From Terasakiella magnetica (GTDB lineage Bacteria; Pseudomonadota; Alphaproteobacteria; Rhodospirillales; Magnetospirillaceae), in contig CACVCF010000013.1 in NCBI GenBank assembly GCA_902729415.1, forward strand, positions 1 to 64,000: a stretch of 64,000 bases of DNA. The letters run 5' to 3'. Shown in pieces: positions 44,040 to 52,338 of the stretch. Positions within the stretch are counted from its first letter, which is position 1; the number at the start of each line of letters is the position of its first letter. Both the position numbers and the translations under genes were made by a program. The notes beneath the pieces were generated by a model that searched no databases, was not told where the DNA came from, and saw only the letters and a program-made list of their open reading frames with translations.

Positions 44040-44617
44040 CTTTTCCCGCTTCTCAAGACGGGTCCAAGCGCGGCCAGCAGCCCCTCCTTCGGGGGGAGGC
44101 CGCTGGCCGTTGCCTTGTCGTGGCTGCGCTTGACCACCGAAACGCCGAGCACCGCCAAGGCGATGCCCCAGATGGGCGAGGTGTTGACCAGTGCGGTGAT
44201 GATGGCGGGAGCCTGAAGCGGCTGGGCGATGATGGCCCATGCGACCGCGCCCATGGTGGCGGTCCAGGTGGCGGCCACAGCATAGCCGAAGGTCGGGCGC
44301 CAGCGCCGGACATAGGCGTCGCCGCTGGCCGCTTCCACCCGCATGGTGGCGTTTATTTCCGCCAATTGCCGGGTTTCTTCCTGAACCAGAGCCAGTTCGT
44401 GGCCCTGCCAGGCCTGCTGTATCCGCAGCGCCAAAACAGGATCAGCCTGTACCGCCGCCAGGGCGGCTTCGCCACTGTCACGCCCGGTCACGGCCTTAGC
44501 CACACCGATAGCCTGCTCGGCGACGCAAGCCGCCTTGGAACGATCGTCGCCGCTGATCCAGCGGATCAGTCCGGGAACCACCTGGGCCAAGCCCAGGGCG
44601 ATGGTGATGGGATCCAT
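44036..44617 (-). CDS. Holin of the 3TM (gene-transfer-release) type
   Basis: 193 aa. The opening MDPITIALGLAQVVPGLIRWI is followed by a helical region. Two or three hydrophobic helices lie near residues 105-165 (FGYAVAATWTATMGAVAWAII, WGIALAVLGVSVV), and RRWRPTFGY sits just before them. This is the layout of the 3TM holin family first linked to gene transfer agent release. AGGAGG precedes the ATG. It lies directly after the terminase and a small membrane protein. No endolysin gene is visible next to it. Confidence 0.75.
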   Translation of the reverse strand: MDPITIALGLAQVVPGLIRWISGDDRSKAACVAEQAIGVAKAVTGRDSGEAALAAVQADPVLALRIQQAWQGHELALVQEETRQLAEINATMRVEAASGDAYVRRWRPTFGYAVAATWTATMGAVAWAIIAQPLQAPAIITALVNTSPIWGIALAVLGVSVVKRSHDKATASGLPPKEGLLAALGPVLRSGKS

Positions 44618-44628
44618 GAACAGGCCTC

Positions 44629-44928
44629 CTACTTCGCGGCGCTCTGAACACCGTCCAGCTTGGCCTCGATGCGGACCAAGTGCTCGGTGAGGCGGGTTTC
44701 CACATCCTTGAGATAGCCGGTAGTGGCATAGCTTTTGGCCACCTCCAACTTGTAAGCGGCCAGGGTTTCGCGTGACTGACCTAGGCCGATATCAAGGCGA
44801 TGCTCCAGCGAGTCCAGCCGGGTGTCGAACTCGGCGCGACTACGCCAGATGGTCAGCGCCATACCACCCAGGACAGGCAGCTCCACGGCGGAGATCCACC
44901 AGTTGGGATCAAACGCGACATGCTCCAT
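44629..44928 (-). CDS. Small membrane protein with coiled coil (phage lysis/tail region)
   Basis: 99 aa. One N-terminal helix (WWISAVELPVLGGMALTIW) is followed by a charged coiled-coil region (DTRLDSLEHRLDIGL...VETRLTEHLVRIEAKL). Proteins of this design occur next to holins in podovirus-like prophages and may act in lysis, as a spanin-like or anti-holin factor. ATG preceded by GAGGAG. Function inferred from position. Confidence 0.65.
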   Translation of the reverse strand: MEHVAFDPNWWISAVELPVLGGMALTIWRSRAEFDTRLDSLEHRLDIGLGQSRETLAAYKLEVAKSYATTGYLKDVETRLTEHLVRIEAKLDGVQSAAK

Positions 44929-44946
44929 AACAAACTCCTCTTGAGA

Positions 44947-46428
44947 TCAAAGACTGAAATCGCTGTGGGCGACGATACCGCCGCCGGGGCGCCAGTTGGG
45001 GCGTGGCGCGGCTCCCCCGAAGGGCCGGGCGAGACGGACCGGCTGGCCCAGCAGGCACCCGGCCACAGCGTCGAGACCGTCATCGCGGCACTTACCGCCC
45101 GGCTGCCACTCCCGCATTTCACCGATGAACGGTGTAGACCACACAGAACGATGAGCATGCAGCGCTCCGGCAGCCAGCACGGCGTCGAAGGCATCGACGA
45201 TGCGTTGATCCTTGGCGCGGTGGGAATTCGCCTCGATGACAGCGCAGGCGATACCGGAGACCGCCAGTTCCCGCCGCAGTAAACCGGGTAGAAAACGCCC
45301 CAGCCCATTGGTCTCCAGGTGAATGGCTGGCAGATGCAGCTCGGAGGCAAAGGCAGCCACCTGACGGCATAGCTGGGTCGCCTCATCAATGCCGGTCACG
45401 GCAAGATCGTGGGTGACATAGCGGATGCCATGCAGCCAGTACTCGCCCTGATCATCGGTGAACACCGCCGCCACCACCGAGGAATCGCCCTTACCGGGAG
45501 CACCATAGGCAGGATCCCACCAGCATGACGCCGAGACCATGCGGCGCCCGCCCAGCGTCAGCAGCGGCACGCCATTGCCCTCGGCATAGCTGAGATCGCC
45601 CTCATAGAGCCGCAGACGGTCGGGGTCCAAACGGCCATCGGCGATATTGACTGGACGCAGCATCATCTGACTGTCGAACTTGTTGGGGCCCGAGCGCTTC
45701 CGCAGTGCCCCGATCCGCTCGGGCGGAAAGCGTTCCGGCCAGGCGCTGCCCCCCTTGGCATCCAGCAACGGGATTTCCAGACGGCGGAAACCGTCGAGGA
45801 AGGGGGCCGCCTCGCCGCTCTCCAGCCGGGGCCGGTCGGCATAGATGGTGTAGTAGGAATGCGGCGTCCCCACGTAGAGCTGGGTGCCGCCCGGCACCAT
45901 CACATATTCGATCTCGGCCAGCCTTTCGCGCAGATCGGCGCGTTTGGGGGCTGAATCGCAGGTATTGGGCACTTCCACGTCGTCACAGATGACGATCTCG
46001 GCCCGCGACCCGGTAATATTGGCACCGATGCCCTTGGCCACCATGGAGGGATCGCGCAACTCGCCGGGGCGGTTGACGGTGAACTGGTCGGCGGCCCATT
46101 GGTCGCGGCGGCCGGGTTTCAACCCCGAGGTCAGGGGGTGGCGTTCGATGATGCGCTTGACGTTTCTGACCATCTTCTTGGCCAGGGCGAAATCGGCGGC
46201 CAGCACCATGATGCGCAGATCGGGGTTCAGCGCCAGAACCCAGGCGCAGAACAGCCCGACGGTGGTGGACTTGCCGCTGGAGCGGAACGCCATCAGCAGC
46301 AAGCCGGGATCGTGGGCGTGCCAGCGCGCTGCCAGCCAGCGCGCCATCCGCAGATGGTGAGCGGGCGTGCCCTGGCCCAGACGCTGATTCCAGATCCAGA
46401 CGAATTCGGGGAAGTTGACGGTCTTCAT
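44947..46428 (-). CDS. Phage terminase large subunit
   Basis: 493-aa DNA-packaging motor. The ATPase half has Walker A FRSSGKSTT near residue 50, Walker B IVICDDVEV near 148 and a coupling motif in LYVGTPHSYYT. The nuclease half begins around residue 310 with WWDPAYGAPGKGDSS and ends with DDGLDAVAGCLLG, which carry the acidic metal ligands. Both active sites look intact. It is coupled to the small subunit gene (ATGA overlap). Resembles T7-like (gp19) maturase/terminases. Confidence 0.9.
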   Translation of the reverse strand: MKTVNFPEFVWIWNQRLGQGTPAHHLRMARWLAARWHAHDPGLLLMAFRSSGKSTTVGLFCAWVLALNPDLRIMVLAADFALAKKMVRNVKRIIERHPLTSGLKPGRRDQWAADQFTVNRPGELRDPSMVAKGIGANITGSRAEIVICDDVEVPNTCDSAPKRADLRERLAEIEYVMVPGGTQLYVGTPHSYYTIYADRPRLESGEAAPFLDGFRRLEIPLLDAKGGSAWPERFPPERIGALRKRSGPNKFDSQMMLRPVNIADGRLDPDRLRLYEGDLSYAEGNGVPLLTLGGRRMVSASCWWDPAYGAPGKGDSSVVAAVFTDDQGEYWLHGIRYVTHDLAVTGIDEATQLCRQVAAFASELHLPAIHLETNGLGRFLPGLLRRELAVSGIACAVIEANSHRAKDQRIVDAFDAVLAAGALHAHRSVWSTPFIGEMREWQPGGKCRDDGLDAVAGCLLGQPVRLARPFGGAAPRPNWRPGGGIVAHSDFSL

Positions 46429-46739
46429 TCCTCCGCCTCCTCCGCATCGTCATCGTCGTCAAGGCCATCAAGAGCCGCACGGGCCTGGGCCAACATCCGC
46501 TCGACGCCGTCGTCCTCGCGCACCATCTCGGGGCGGCCTTCTGCCCAGCGGGCCAGTTTGACCAGCACCTCCATATGGGCTAAAGCCGCCTTGGCAGCAG
46601 CGTGCCAGGCGGCAAAGCCCTTGGCGTCGGACGGCGGGACACTACCGGTAAAATCCTCGTATCCGGCCAGCGCCGCATCGACCCGACCGGGCAAAACGGC
46701 GGCCAGCCGCTGCCGCAGATCGACAAGATCATCGGCCAT
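46425..46739 (-). CDS. Phage terminase small subunit-like protein
   Basis: 104 aa, helical, with a very acidic tail (DDDDDAEEAEE). Size, tail and position immediately before the large subunit match the T7 gp18-like DNA maturase A proteins, but there is no clear sequence signature. ATG at 46739 with GAGGAG upstream. It lies just after a strong minus-strand terminator. Confidence 0.7.
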   Translation of the reverse strand: MADDLVDLRQRLAAVLPGRVDAALAGYEDFTGSVPPSDAKGFAAWHAAAKAALAHMEVLVKLARWAEGRPEMVREDDGVERMLAQARAALDGLDDDDDAEEAEE

Positions 46740-46754
46740 GAACAATCTCCTCAA

Positions 46755-46790
46755 AAGAAAAGCCCGCCGGATTTGCTGATCCGGCGGGCT
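46755..46790 (-). terminator. Strong intrinsic terminator between tail and terminase genes
   Basis: Perfect 12-bp stem AGCCCGCCGGAT (46761-46772)/ATCCGGCGGGCT (46779-46790) with a six-base loop. On the minus strand it is followed by TTTTCTTTTG. It separates the tail genes from the terminase-holin genes, which must be reached by read-through or a separate promoter. Confidence 0.9.
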
Positions 46791-46815
46791 GAAGGCCTCG
46801 GAGCCTCGGGCGTGG

Positions 46816-47214
46816 TTATCGCACCAAACGCGACCGAAGCGCCGCCGCCTGAGCATTCAAATCCACCAGCCGTTCAACGTCAGCCGGGTCGGGGTCGGTG
46901 CCCACGGCCTGAGCCGCAAGCACAGCCCGAAGAGGCCGAGTGCTGCTCGCATCAAGCGCGGCAATCTGCGCCAGAAGGGGGCCGTTGATCTCATCCCTGG
47001 TCTTGGGCCGTGTTTCCCAGACCTGAACATTATCGTCACCGACGTGAAAGCCGGTAACCACCACATTCGGGTCAGACGGAGGTGGTGCCTCGGAGACGAG
47101 GACCAGGAAGTCCAAGTCACCCTTGGGCCACGTGGCCGGATACCATGTGCCGTCCGGCCCGGTGACACCGTCGTAATTCTGGACGAGTTCCCCCGTCACG
47201 CTGTGCTTGTGCAT
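46816..47214 (-). CDS. Phage tail-region protein of unknown function
   Basis: 132 aa. The N-terminal part (WYPATWPKGDLDFL) looks like a beta-rich domain, and the C-terminal half is helical (RDEINGPLLAQIAALDASSTRPLRAVLAAQ). The C-terminal pattern is similar to that seen in tail-fiber assembly or chaperone proteins that follow fiber genes. It starts four bases after the LamG gene stop. Function inferred from position. Confidence 0.65.
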   Translation of the reverse strand: MHKHSVTGELVQNYDGVTGPDGTWYPATWPKGDLDFLVLVSEAPPPSDPNVVVTGFHVGDDNVQVWETRPKTRDEINGPLLAQIAALDASSTRPLRAVLAAQAVGTDPDPADVERLVDLNAQAAALRSRLVR

Positions 47215-47217
47215 GGT

Positions 47218-47955
47218 CTAAAGTCCTGTCGTGTCGGTGGGGGTGCCGTTCTTGGCAAAGTTTCCCGCGAACCCAAGATTGGTCGTCACGGTGGCGGCGG
47301 GGTTGCCGATAAAGACGGCGGGCTGAGACCCCGTCGGTATCGCCCCAGTCGGTCCCAGGCTTACCGGCTTTCCACCTGAATAGAACTTTGAAAGCCCGGT
47401 TGAGAGATCGATCCTGGTCGAGGTGTTCAGGTAGAATTGGGCGAGAGAGCCCTTTAGCTGTTGCATACCATCGGCACCAGCGATGTTGAGATTACTCGGG
47501 GTAGATCCCCACATCTGTTGGAATGCTGCGTAGGGATCAGTTCTTGTGCACGATTGCGCAACTCCATCAATATACATTTGAAATTGCTTTGAACTTGCGC
47601 CAGCATTTGTGTCCCAAGACGCGGCTACGTGTCGCCAAGCCGAACCTTGAAGAAGAACCGCCGAGTTTGTCCGGTAACTTGCGTAACTTCCTCCAGTATC
47701 CTGAACACGTAGGATGAGGATATTTGACGTGTCGAGCCAGAGCTGGACGTATCCCACTCCACCATGGACGAAGTTCTTAATGGCACCACCATCCGCCGCG
47801 TCCATCCTCACCCAAAATGACAGGGTTCCCGTGTAGCTGTCCGAGCAGCCCGATAGTGGACTAGCTGAGTGTTTAAGGTCGGAAGATGCGAACGAGACCG
47901 GGTTCCACCCCACGCTTCCCCCATTGGCCGCCGCCGAAAGCATTGCGTTCAGCAT
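47218..47955 (-). CDS. LamG/concanavalin-like tail protein
   Basis: About 245 aa. The central 160 residues form a LamG-type jellyroll (GTLSFWVRMDAADGG, YVQLWLDTSNILILRVQD, WRHVAASWDTNAG, FQMYIDGVAQS), common in phage receptor-binding and carbohydrate-binding proteins. The ATG at 47955 lies four bases after the fiber stop; an in-frame ATG at 47973 would overlap it. The stretch about 47480-47880 is visibly more AT-rich than the neighbouring phage genes, suggesting recent acquisition or exchange of the host-recognition part. Confidence 0.75.
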   Translation of the reverse strand: MLNAMLSAAANGGSVGWNPVSFASSDLKHSASPLSGCSDSYTGTLSFWVRMDAADGGAIKNFVHGGVGYVQLWLDTSNILILRVQDTGGSYASYRTNSAVLLQGSAWRHVAASWDTNAGASSKQFQMYIDGVAQSCTRTDPYAAFQQMWGSTPSNLNIAGADGMQQLKGSLAQFYLNTSTRIDLSTGLSKFYSGGKPVSLGPTGAIPTGSQPAVFIGNPAATVTTNLGFAGNFAKNGTPTDTTGL

Positions 47956-47959
47956 GGCT

Positions 47960-49465
47960 TTAAGCCCCCACATTGGTCTTGAAGCCCACCAGCTCCAGCA
48001 CCGTGCCATTGGAGCGGAAGACGAGATGATCGACGGCATTGGCCGCCGTGGACAAGGTGGCCGCCGACACGCCCTTGAACGCGGCGTTATAGGCCAGGGT
48101 GCGGGAGCCGCTGCCGTCCTGGGCCACGCGCAGGGCGTAATAGGTGCCCGCCACCTGGCTGGTGGGCGCGGCCAAGGTGCGGTTGCCGCCCAGCGTCACC
48201 TGGGCGGTCTGGCCCGTGGACAGATCCCAGGCGATGGATGCGCCATCGGTCAGGGAGAAGACGGTGCCCGATTGCTGCTTGGTGAAGACGTTTTCAACCG
48301 CCTTGCCCGCGGCATAGGTCTTGACCGCCTTCTGGGTGGCGACCTTGGTGTCGCTGTTGGCAGTCAGGGCGCCATCGGTATCGGCTGCCAGGGCGGCGGC
48401 GCTTCCCAGGCCGGTGACGGCAATGGTCAGGGTCTCATTGCCTCCGGCATTGTTGACGCTCAGCGCAATATTGCCGCCCGCCACCAGCGATGCAGCCAGA
48501 TAGTCGGCGGTGGTGTCACTGGTGCTGATCCTGATAGCGCCTCCTCCCGCCGAGGCCGAGGCCGAGGCGGCAGAGGCCAGAGCGGAAGCCGCCGCGGTAT
48601 CCGCCGCCACCCGGTCGGCATGAACGGCGATCCTATCCGCGGCAGTGGCGATGGCATCGGCATCACAAGCCACCCGGTCGGCATGGACAGCTGTCCGGTC
48701 GGCCGCGGTGGCGGCGGCATCTGCGTCACAAGCGATCCGATCGGCGTGAACGGCGCTGCGATCAAGGGCGGTGGAGACGGCATCGGCATCGGACGCCACC
48801 CGATCCGCGTGAACCGCAATCCGGTCTGCGGCCGTCGCAGCGGCATCGGCATCACAGGCTCCCCGCGACACGGCAGCAGCAGCAGCAGCCGTCGAGGCGA
48901 CGTTTTGCGAAGACAGCGCGGCGGTGGCGCTGATGCTGGCGGCATTGGCTTGGCCGGTGGCTCCCGCCAGAACCGTGTCCACATCGGCGCAGGAATTCTC
49001 CAGACCGGCGGCGCTGGCATTCCACTTGATCGCCTTGCCGGGCGAAGGCTCGGGCAGAGTCAGATCTGCATTATTGGTGCTGGTCAGCGCCCGCTTGACC
49101 GCACGCCCGGCGTCTTCGGCCACCTGCTGGATCGCCATGGTCTGAAAGTCCAGCTCGTCATTCAGCGGCTTGGGCAGAAAACCGGAATTCTGCGGAAAAT
49201 CACTGACCCGCTGGATCAGCAGCCGCCGAACCAGGGTCACCACCGCCCCGGTGGCGGGGGGCGAGGCGAAGACCACCGTTCCGCCGGTGGAAAGCCCCGC
49301 CCCCGTCACGGTATAGGCGGCAGGCGATTGTAGAACTGTCCCCACCCAGACCGCCATGTCGGCGGCGGTGGGGATGGGAAAGCTATAGGAAAAGGCGCTC
49401 TGCCCTGCCCCGGCCACGCATTGGATACGGGGCGACAGATTGCCGACCTGAAGATGATCGGACAT
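47960..49465 (-). CDS. T7-like tail fiber with 21-residue coiled-coil repeats
   Basis: 501 aa. Residues 1 to about 125 match the T7 gp17-type tail-attachment domain (FSYSFPIPTAADMAVWVG, RLLIQRVSDFPQNSGFLP, LNDELDF). Residues 203-286 are four tandem 21-aa repeats of the form ACDADAAATAADRIAVHADRV, exactly three heptads each, so a trimeric coiled-coil shaft is likely. The C-terminal 190 residues are beta-rich (GSGSRTLAYNAAFKGV, LVFRSNGTVLELVGF) and resemble fiber tip domains. ATG at 49465 with AAAGGAG upstream; the open frame above it is not coding. Confidence 0.88.
   Translation of the reverse strand: MSDHLQVGNLSPRIQCVAGAGQSAFSYSFPIPTAADMAVWVGTVLQSPAAYTVTGAGLSTGGTVVFASPPATGAVVTLVRRLLIQRVSDFPQNSGFLPKPLNDELDFQTMAIQQVAEDAGRAVKRALTSTNNADLTLPEPSPGKAIKWNASAAGLENSCADVDTVLAGATGQANAASISATAALSSQNVASTAAAAAAVSRGACDADAAATAADRIAVHADRVASDADAVSTALDRSAVHADRIACDADAAATAADRTAVHADRVACDADAIATAADRIAVHADRVAADTAAASALASAASASASAGGGAIRISTSDTTADYLAASLVAGGNIALSVNNAGGNETLTIAVTGLGSAAALAADTDGALTANSDTKVATQKAVKTYAAGKAVENVFTKQQSGTVFSLTDGASIAWDLSTGQTAQVTLGGNRTLAAPTSQVAGTYYALRVAQDGSGSRTLAYNAAFKGVSAATLSTAANAVDHLVFRSNGTVLELVGFKTNVGA
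48608..48859 (-). repeat. Four tandem 63-bp repeats in the fiber gene
   Basis: Encodes residues 203-286 of the fiber as four 21-residue units that differ at only a few positions (ACDADAAATAADRI/ASDADAVSTALDRS/...AVHADRV). The unit length keeps the coiled-coil register, so copy number could change without breaking the shaft. Confidence 0.85.
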
Positions 49466-49506
49466 GAATAAGCTCCTTTGAAGGCGGAAAGAGGGGGCGG
49501 AATGGG

Positions 49507-51408
49507 TTAATCCGCCAACTTGATCTCGGTGGCTGCCGACAAGAGGGTGCAGGGCAACGGCACATCCTGGCTGATCCGCCATAACGGCGTATCAGCATCG
49601 CGGCTCCAGCCGATGGCGCGAATGCGCACATCGCCCGAGAACGGCGGCGGCATCACGCCATAGCTGTCCCTGCCAAAGCGGCGGAACGGAATGGCGGTGG
49701 GACCGCGCCCGGTATCGACGTGCAGCGCCTGGGTCTCAAGCAGGCGGAAATGCGCCCGGACCAGCCGCACCGCCCGACCCGGCGCCAGGAATTGGCCGCC
49801 TCCCATTACAGGCGGCAAGGGTTCGATCTCGTGACGATAGGCCAGCCCGGCCTGAAGGTGGGTGCTCGGCCGATCCAGAGTGACATGACCGCCGCTGACC
49901 ATCTTGTCGGTGATATCGCCGCCATCGGCGACGACGCGGATCTGACGCCCCTCCAGATGGTCGAGACCACCCCATAAGGTGGCGGCCGCGCCCTTCTCGC
50001 CGGTCAGAGCGCAATCCAGGTTAAGTCCGTCTTCAAAACGCTCCAGCACCATCCGGCCCTGGCGCTCCACCAGAACAAAGACCTCACCCGCCACCTCGGC
50101 TACCGCCCGAAAAGCCCCGTCGGTATCGAATACCGTCCAGGCAGTCACTTTCTCGGTGCGGTAGATGGTCAAGGTCGCCAAGGTGCCATTAGCCATCACC
50201 ACATAGAACAGACGGGCGATGGGGTCGTAATCCTGATCCATCGGACGATCGATCAGATGCTTGGCGAGCATGGCAAGGTCATGGACCTGGTAGGCTTGAT
50301 CGACATCGGTGTAGAGGAACTCGCGCAGATCGCGGCCATTGCGTGAGACAAAATGGGTGGCGCCATCCACGTCACGGGGCGGCACCATGCGATCGACCGG
50401 CGAGCCGATGCGAGATTGTCGGCTGATGCTGATCTTGGTCGGGGTTAGCGGGAGACCACTGACCATATATTCGGCGCCCGAGGTGAAGACCTGGAGATGA
50501 CGCCCCGAGAACACCGCCCGGATGGCGTTGATCTGATCGGCCAGCAGCGCGAACTCGATACTCTCGTCGTCGAGGCCGGTGCCGAGGTTGAAATTGAACA
50601 GATCGCCCGATTTGGACAGCCACAAACGGTTGGGCAGGTCGCGGCTGCCACCGATCACCAGACGGCCCTGGTGGAAACAGACCGAGGTCGGCCAGCCTCG
50701 GCGGCTGGAAAAGGCCTGCTCCTCCCAATCGGTGGTGGCTGTCAGGCCTTTCAAAGTCTCCTTGACCGTGGCAACGGCCTGAATGCTGGAATTAACCGCG
50801 GTGATCAGCACCTGCTTGCCATCAATCCGAAAGCGCAGCCCAACCTCACCGCCATCGAACACCGGGGTTGAAGCGGTCAGGGTGATGGTGCCGGTGACGG
50901 CGCTGGGGGTCAGGGTGACGGCGGCATCGGCGAATTTGTGGTGGGGCACCGCGATCACGCCATCGGCTTCATAGAACGCCCAGGGTTGGAGGCTCCAACT
51001 GGAGGCGCCGGTCCGGGTGATTTTTTGCGGCGGCACGTCGGGATGCACCACCAGCAAGGTATCGGCGCTCTGGGTCCAGGCCAGTTGAGCGATCTGGGCC
51101 TGGGTCCAGGGCGTGCCGAGGCCTCCCACCCGGATATCGTCGGCATAGATGTCGAGATGGCCGTCGGTCACCACCATCAGATAGGTCTGCTGGGTGTTGA
51201 ACTCGAAAGCGATCAGACGCCCCGGCCCGCGCGCGGTGTCGAGATAGCGCAGGCCCGGCCGCCGCCGGACGCCGCCGGTGGGCGCGATGATGACGTTGCG
51301 CAGGCGCCGCGCGCCATTGGCGAAGGCCACCAGATCGCCGCGTCCCATTATCTCGGGGTCCAGCTCCCCGGCGGTAAAGCTGGTCTTGGTCACGGTCAGC
51401 AGGCTCAT
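49507..51408 (-). CDS. Podovirus tail tubular protein B-like (nozzle)
   Basis: 633 aa. The opening VTKTSFTAGELDPEIMGRGDLVAFANGARRLRNVIIAPTGGVRRRPGLRYL is typical of the large tail-tube/nozzle proteins of T7- and BPP-1-like podoviruses. The rest is beta-rich, propeller-like. It overlaps the gp11-like gene by four bases. Together with that protein and the portal it forms the short tail. Confidence 0.82.
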   Translation of the reverse strand: MSLLTVTKTSFTAGELDPEIMGRGDLVAFANGARRLRNVIIAPTGGVRRRPGLRYLDTARGPGRLIAFEFNTQQTYLMVVTDGHLDIYADDIRVGGLGTPWTQAQIAQLAWTQSADTLLVVHPDVPPQKITRTGASSWSLQPWAFYEADGVIAVPHHKFADAAVTLTPSAVTGTITLTASTPVFDGGEVGLRFRIDGKQVLITAVNSSIQAVATVKETLKGLTATTDWEEQAFSSRRGWPTSVCFHQGRLVIGGSRDLPNRLWLSKSGDLFNFNLGTGLDDESIEFALLADQINAIRAVFSGRHLQVFTSGAEYMVSGLPLTPTKISISRQSRIGSPVDRMVPPRDVDGATHFVSRNGRDLREFLYTDVDQAYQVHDLAMLAKHLIDRPMDQDYDPIARLFYVVMANGTLATLTIYRTEKVTAWTVFDTDGAFRAVAEVAGEVFVLVERQGRMVLERFEDGLNLDCALTGEKGAAATLWGGLDHLEGRQIRVVADGGDITDKMVSGGHVTLDRPSTHLQAGLAYRHEIEPLPPVMGGGQFLAPGRAVRLVRAHFRLLETQALHVDTGRGPTAIPFRRFGRDSYGVMPPPFSGDVRIRAIGWSRDADTPLWRISQDVPLPCTLLSAATEIKLAD

Positions 51409-51974
51409 GACCGTACCTCCACCAACGGGAAGTCGGTGATGGCCGGAGGCGTGTGCTGCTGGGCGTCGATCAGCTTGGCACGGCGGAACTCATCCTCGGC
51501 CAGCCGGAACAGGAATTGGGCTCGCGCTGTGCTTTCGGTCACGGGAATACAGAACTCGGCGGACAGCCGGGCGATCAGCATGTGATCGAAATAGGGCGGG
51601 AAAGCACTTTCCGAGGGGCGGAAGACATAGGTCAGCACCACCGCGTCGGCATCGCACAGCAGCCGGTTCTCGTGGATGCGAAAGGTCAGCCCCTGCCCCC
51701 GGCCGCTGCCGCCCGCCGACAGCACCCGCAGAAAGTCGCCGGGCAGTTGGAAGGCGGCGGCGAAATCGGCCAGCGGCTCGGCAGCAAGGCGCGATAACGA
51801 AACCTGGCCGGTGGCAAAGCTCCACGGATGCGATGACAGCATGGCGTCGCGGATGGGGGGGTAGAGATTGGCCGCCACCTCCGCCTCGGCGGAACCATCG
51901 TCGAAACTGGCGATGGGAGCAGCGCCGATCCGGATCAGGGCGCGCGAACACAGGGCGATGGCGGACAGGGCCAT
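51405..51974 (-). CDS. Podovirus tail tubular protein A-like (gp11)
   Basis: 189 aa, matching the T7 gp11-type head-tail adaptor: SAIALCSRALIRIGAAPIASF start, LYPPIRDAMLSSHPWSFAT and FRPSESAFPPYFDHMLIARLSAEFC. It links portal to nozzle. ATG preceded by AAAGGAG. Stop overlaps the nozzle start. Confidence 0.85.
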   Translation of the reverse strand: MALSAIALCSRALIRIGAAPIASFDDGSAEAEVAANLYPPIRDAMLSSHPWSFATGQVSLSRLAAEPLADFAAAFQLPGDFLRVLSAGGSGRGQGLTFRIHENRLLCDADAVVLTYVFRPSESAFPPYFDHMLIARLSAEFCIPVTESTARAQFLFRLAEDEFRRAKLIDAQQHTPPAITDFPLVEVRS

Positions 51975-52005
51975 GGCGGTACTCCTTTAAAGATAAAATT
52001 GCGGG

Positions 52006-52037
52006 CATGGCCGACCTCCCTGGGGAAGTCGGCCATG
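52006..52037 (-). terminator. Hairpin between head and tail genes
   Basis: CATGGCCGAC/GTCGGCCATG perfect 10-bp stem with a 12-base loop. On the minus strand the following bases are CCCGCAATTTTATC, a weak U-tract. It may reduce transcription from capsid into tail genes. Confidence 0.5.
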
Positions 52038-52056
52038 TTTATGGTTTGTTCGCTAT

Positions 52057-52326
52057 TTACCGGCTGTCGGCGCTCCCGATCTGGGTGAGGTCGTTGACAT
52101 CGACCACGCCGCCGCTATTGGCGGAGACTACGAACAGTCCGGCCTTCATGGTGGCGGCGGTATCGATATTGGCGACGATGATGTCGCCCACCCGCAGCAT
52201 GGTGGAGGCGGCATTGAAATAGCCGGTGGTGTCGACCACGGTGGCGGCGTCGGCGGTGGTGTAGTGCCACAGGGTAAAGCCGTTGGCGTAGGCCAGGACG
52301 CTGAGATCCTTGGAAAGATAGGCCAT
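52057..52326 (-). CDS. Small virion protein (head decoration/cement candidate)
   Basis: 89 aa, beta-rich, with the pattern TLWHYTTADAATVVDTTGYFNAASTMLRVGDIIV. Such small proteins directly follow the major capsid gene in many podoviruses, where they act as cement or decoration. AAGGAG precedes the ATG. The assignment is from position and size. Confidence 0.65.
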   Translation of the reverse strand: MAYLSKDLSVLAYANGFTLWHYTTADAATVVDTTGYFNAASTMLRVGDIIVANIDTAATMKAGLFVVSANSGGVVDVNDLTQIGSADSR

Positions 52327-52338
52327 GGGGAAGGCTCC

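Noticed and set aside
48608-48859. CRISPR array
   Set aside because: The repeats are contiguous, coding and in frame (fiber coiled coil), with no spacers. No other CRISPR-like array is present.
47924-49333. Long plus-strand frame rich in Gly and Arg opposite the fiber gene
   Set aside because: Antisense shadow of the repetitive fiber gene, with no ribosome site or homology.
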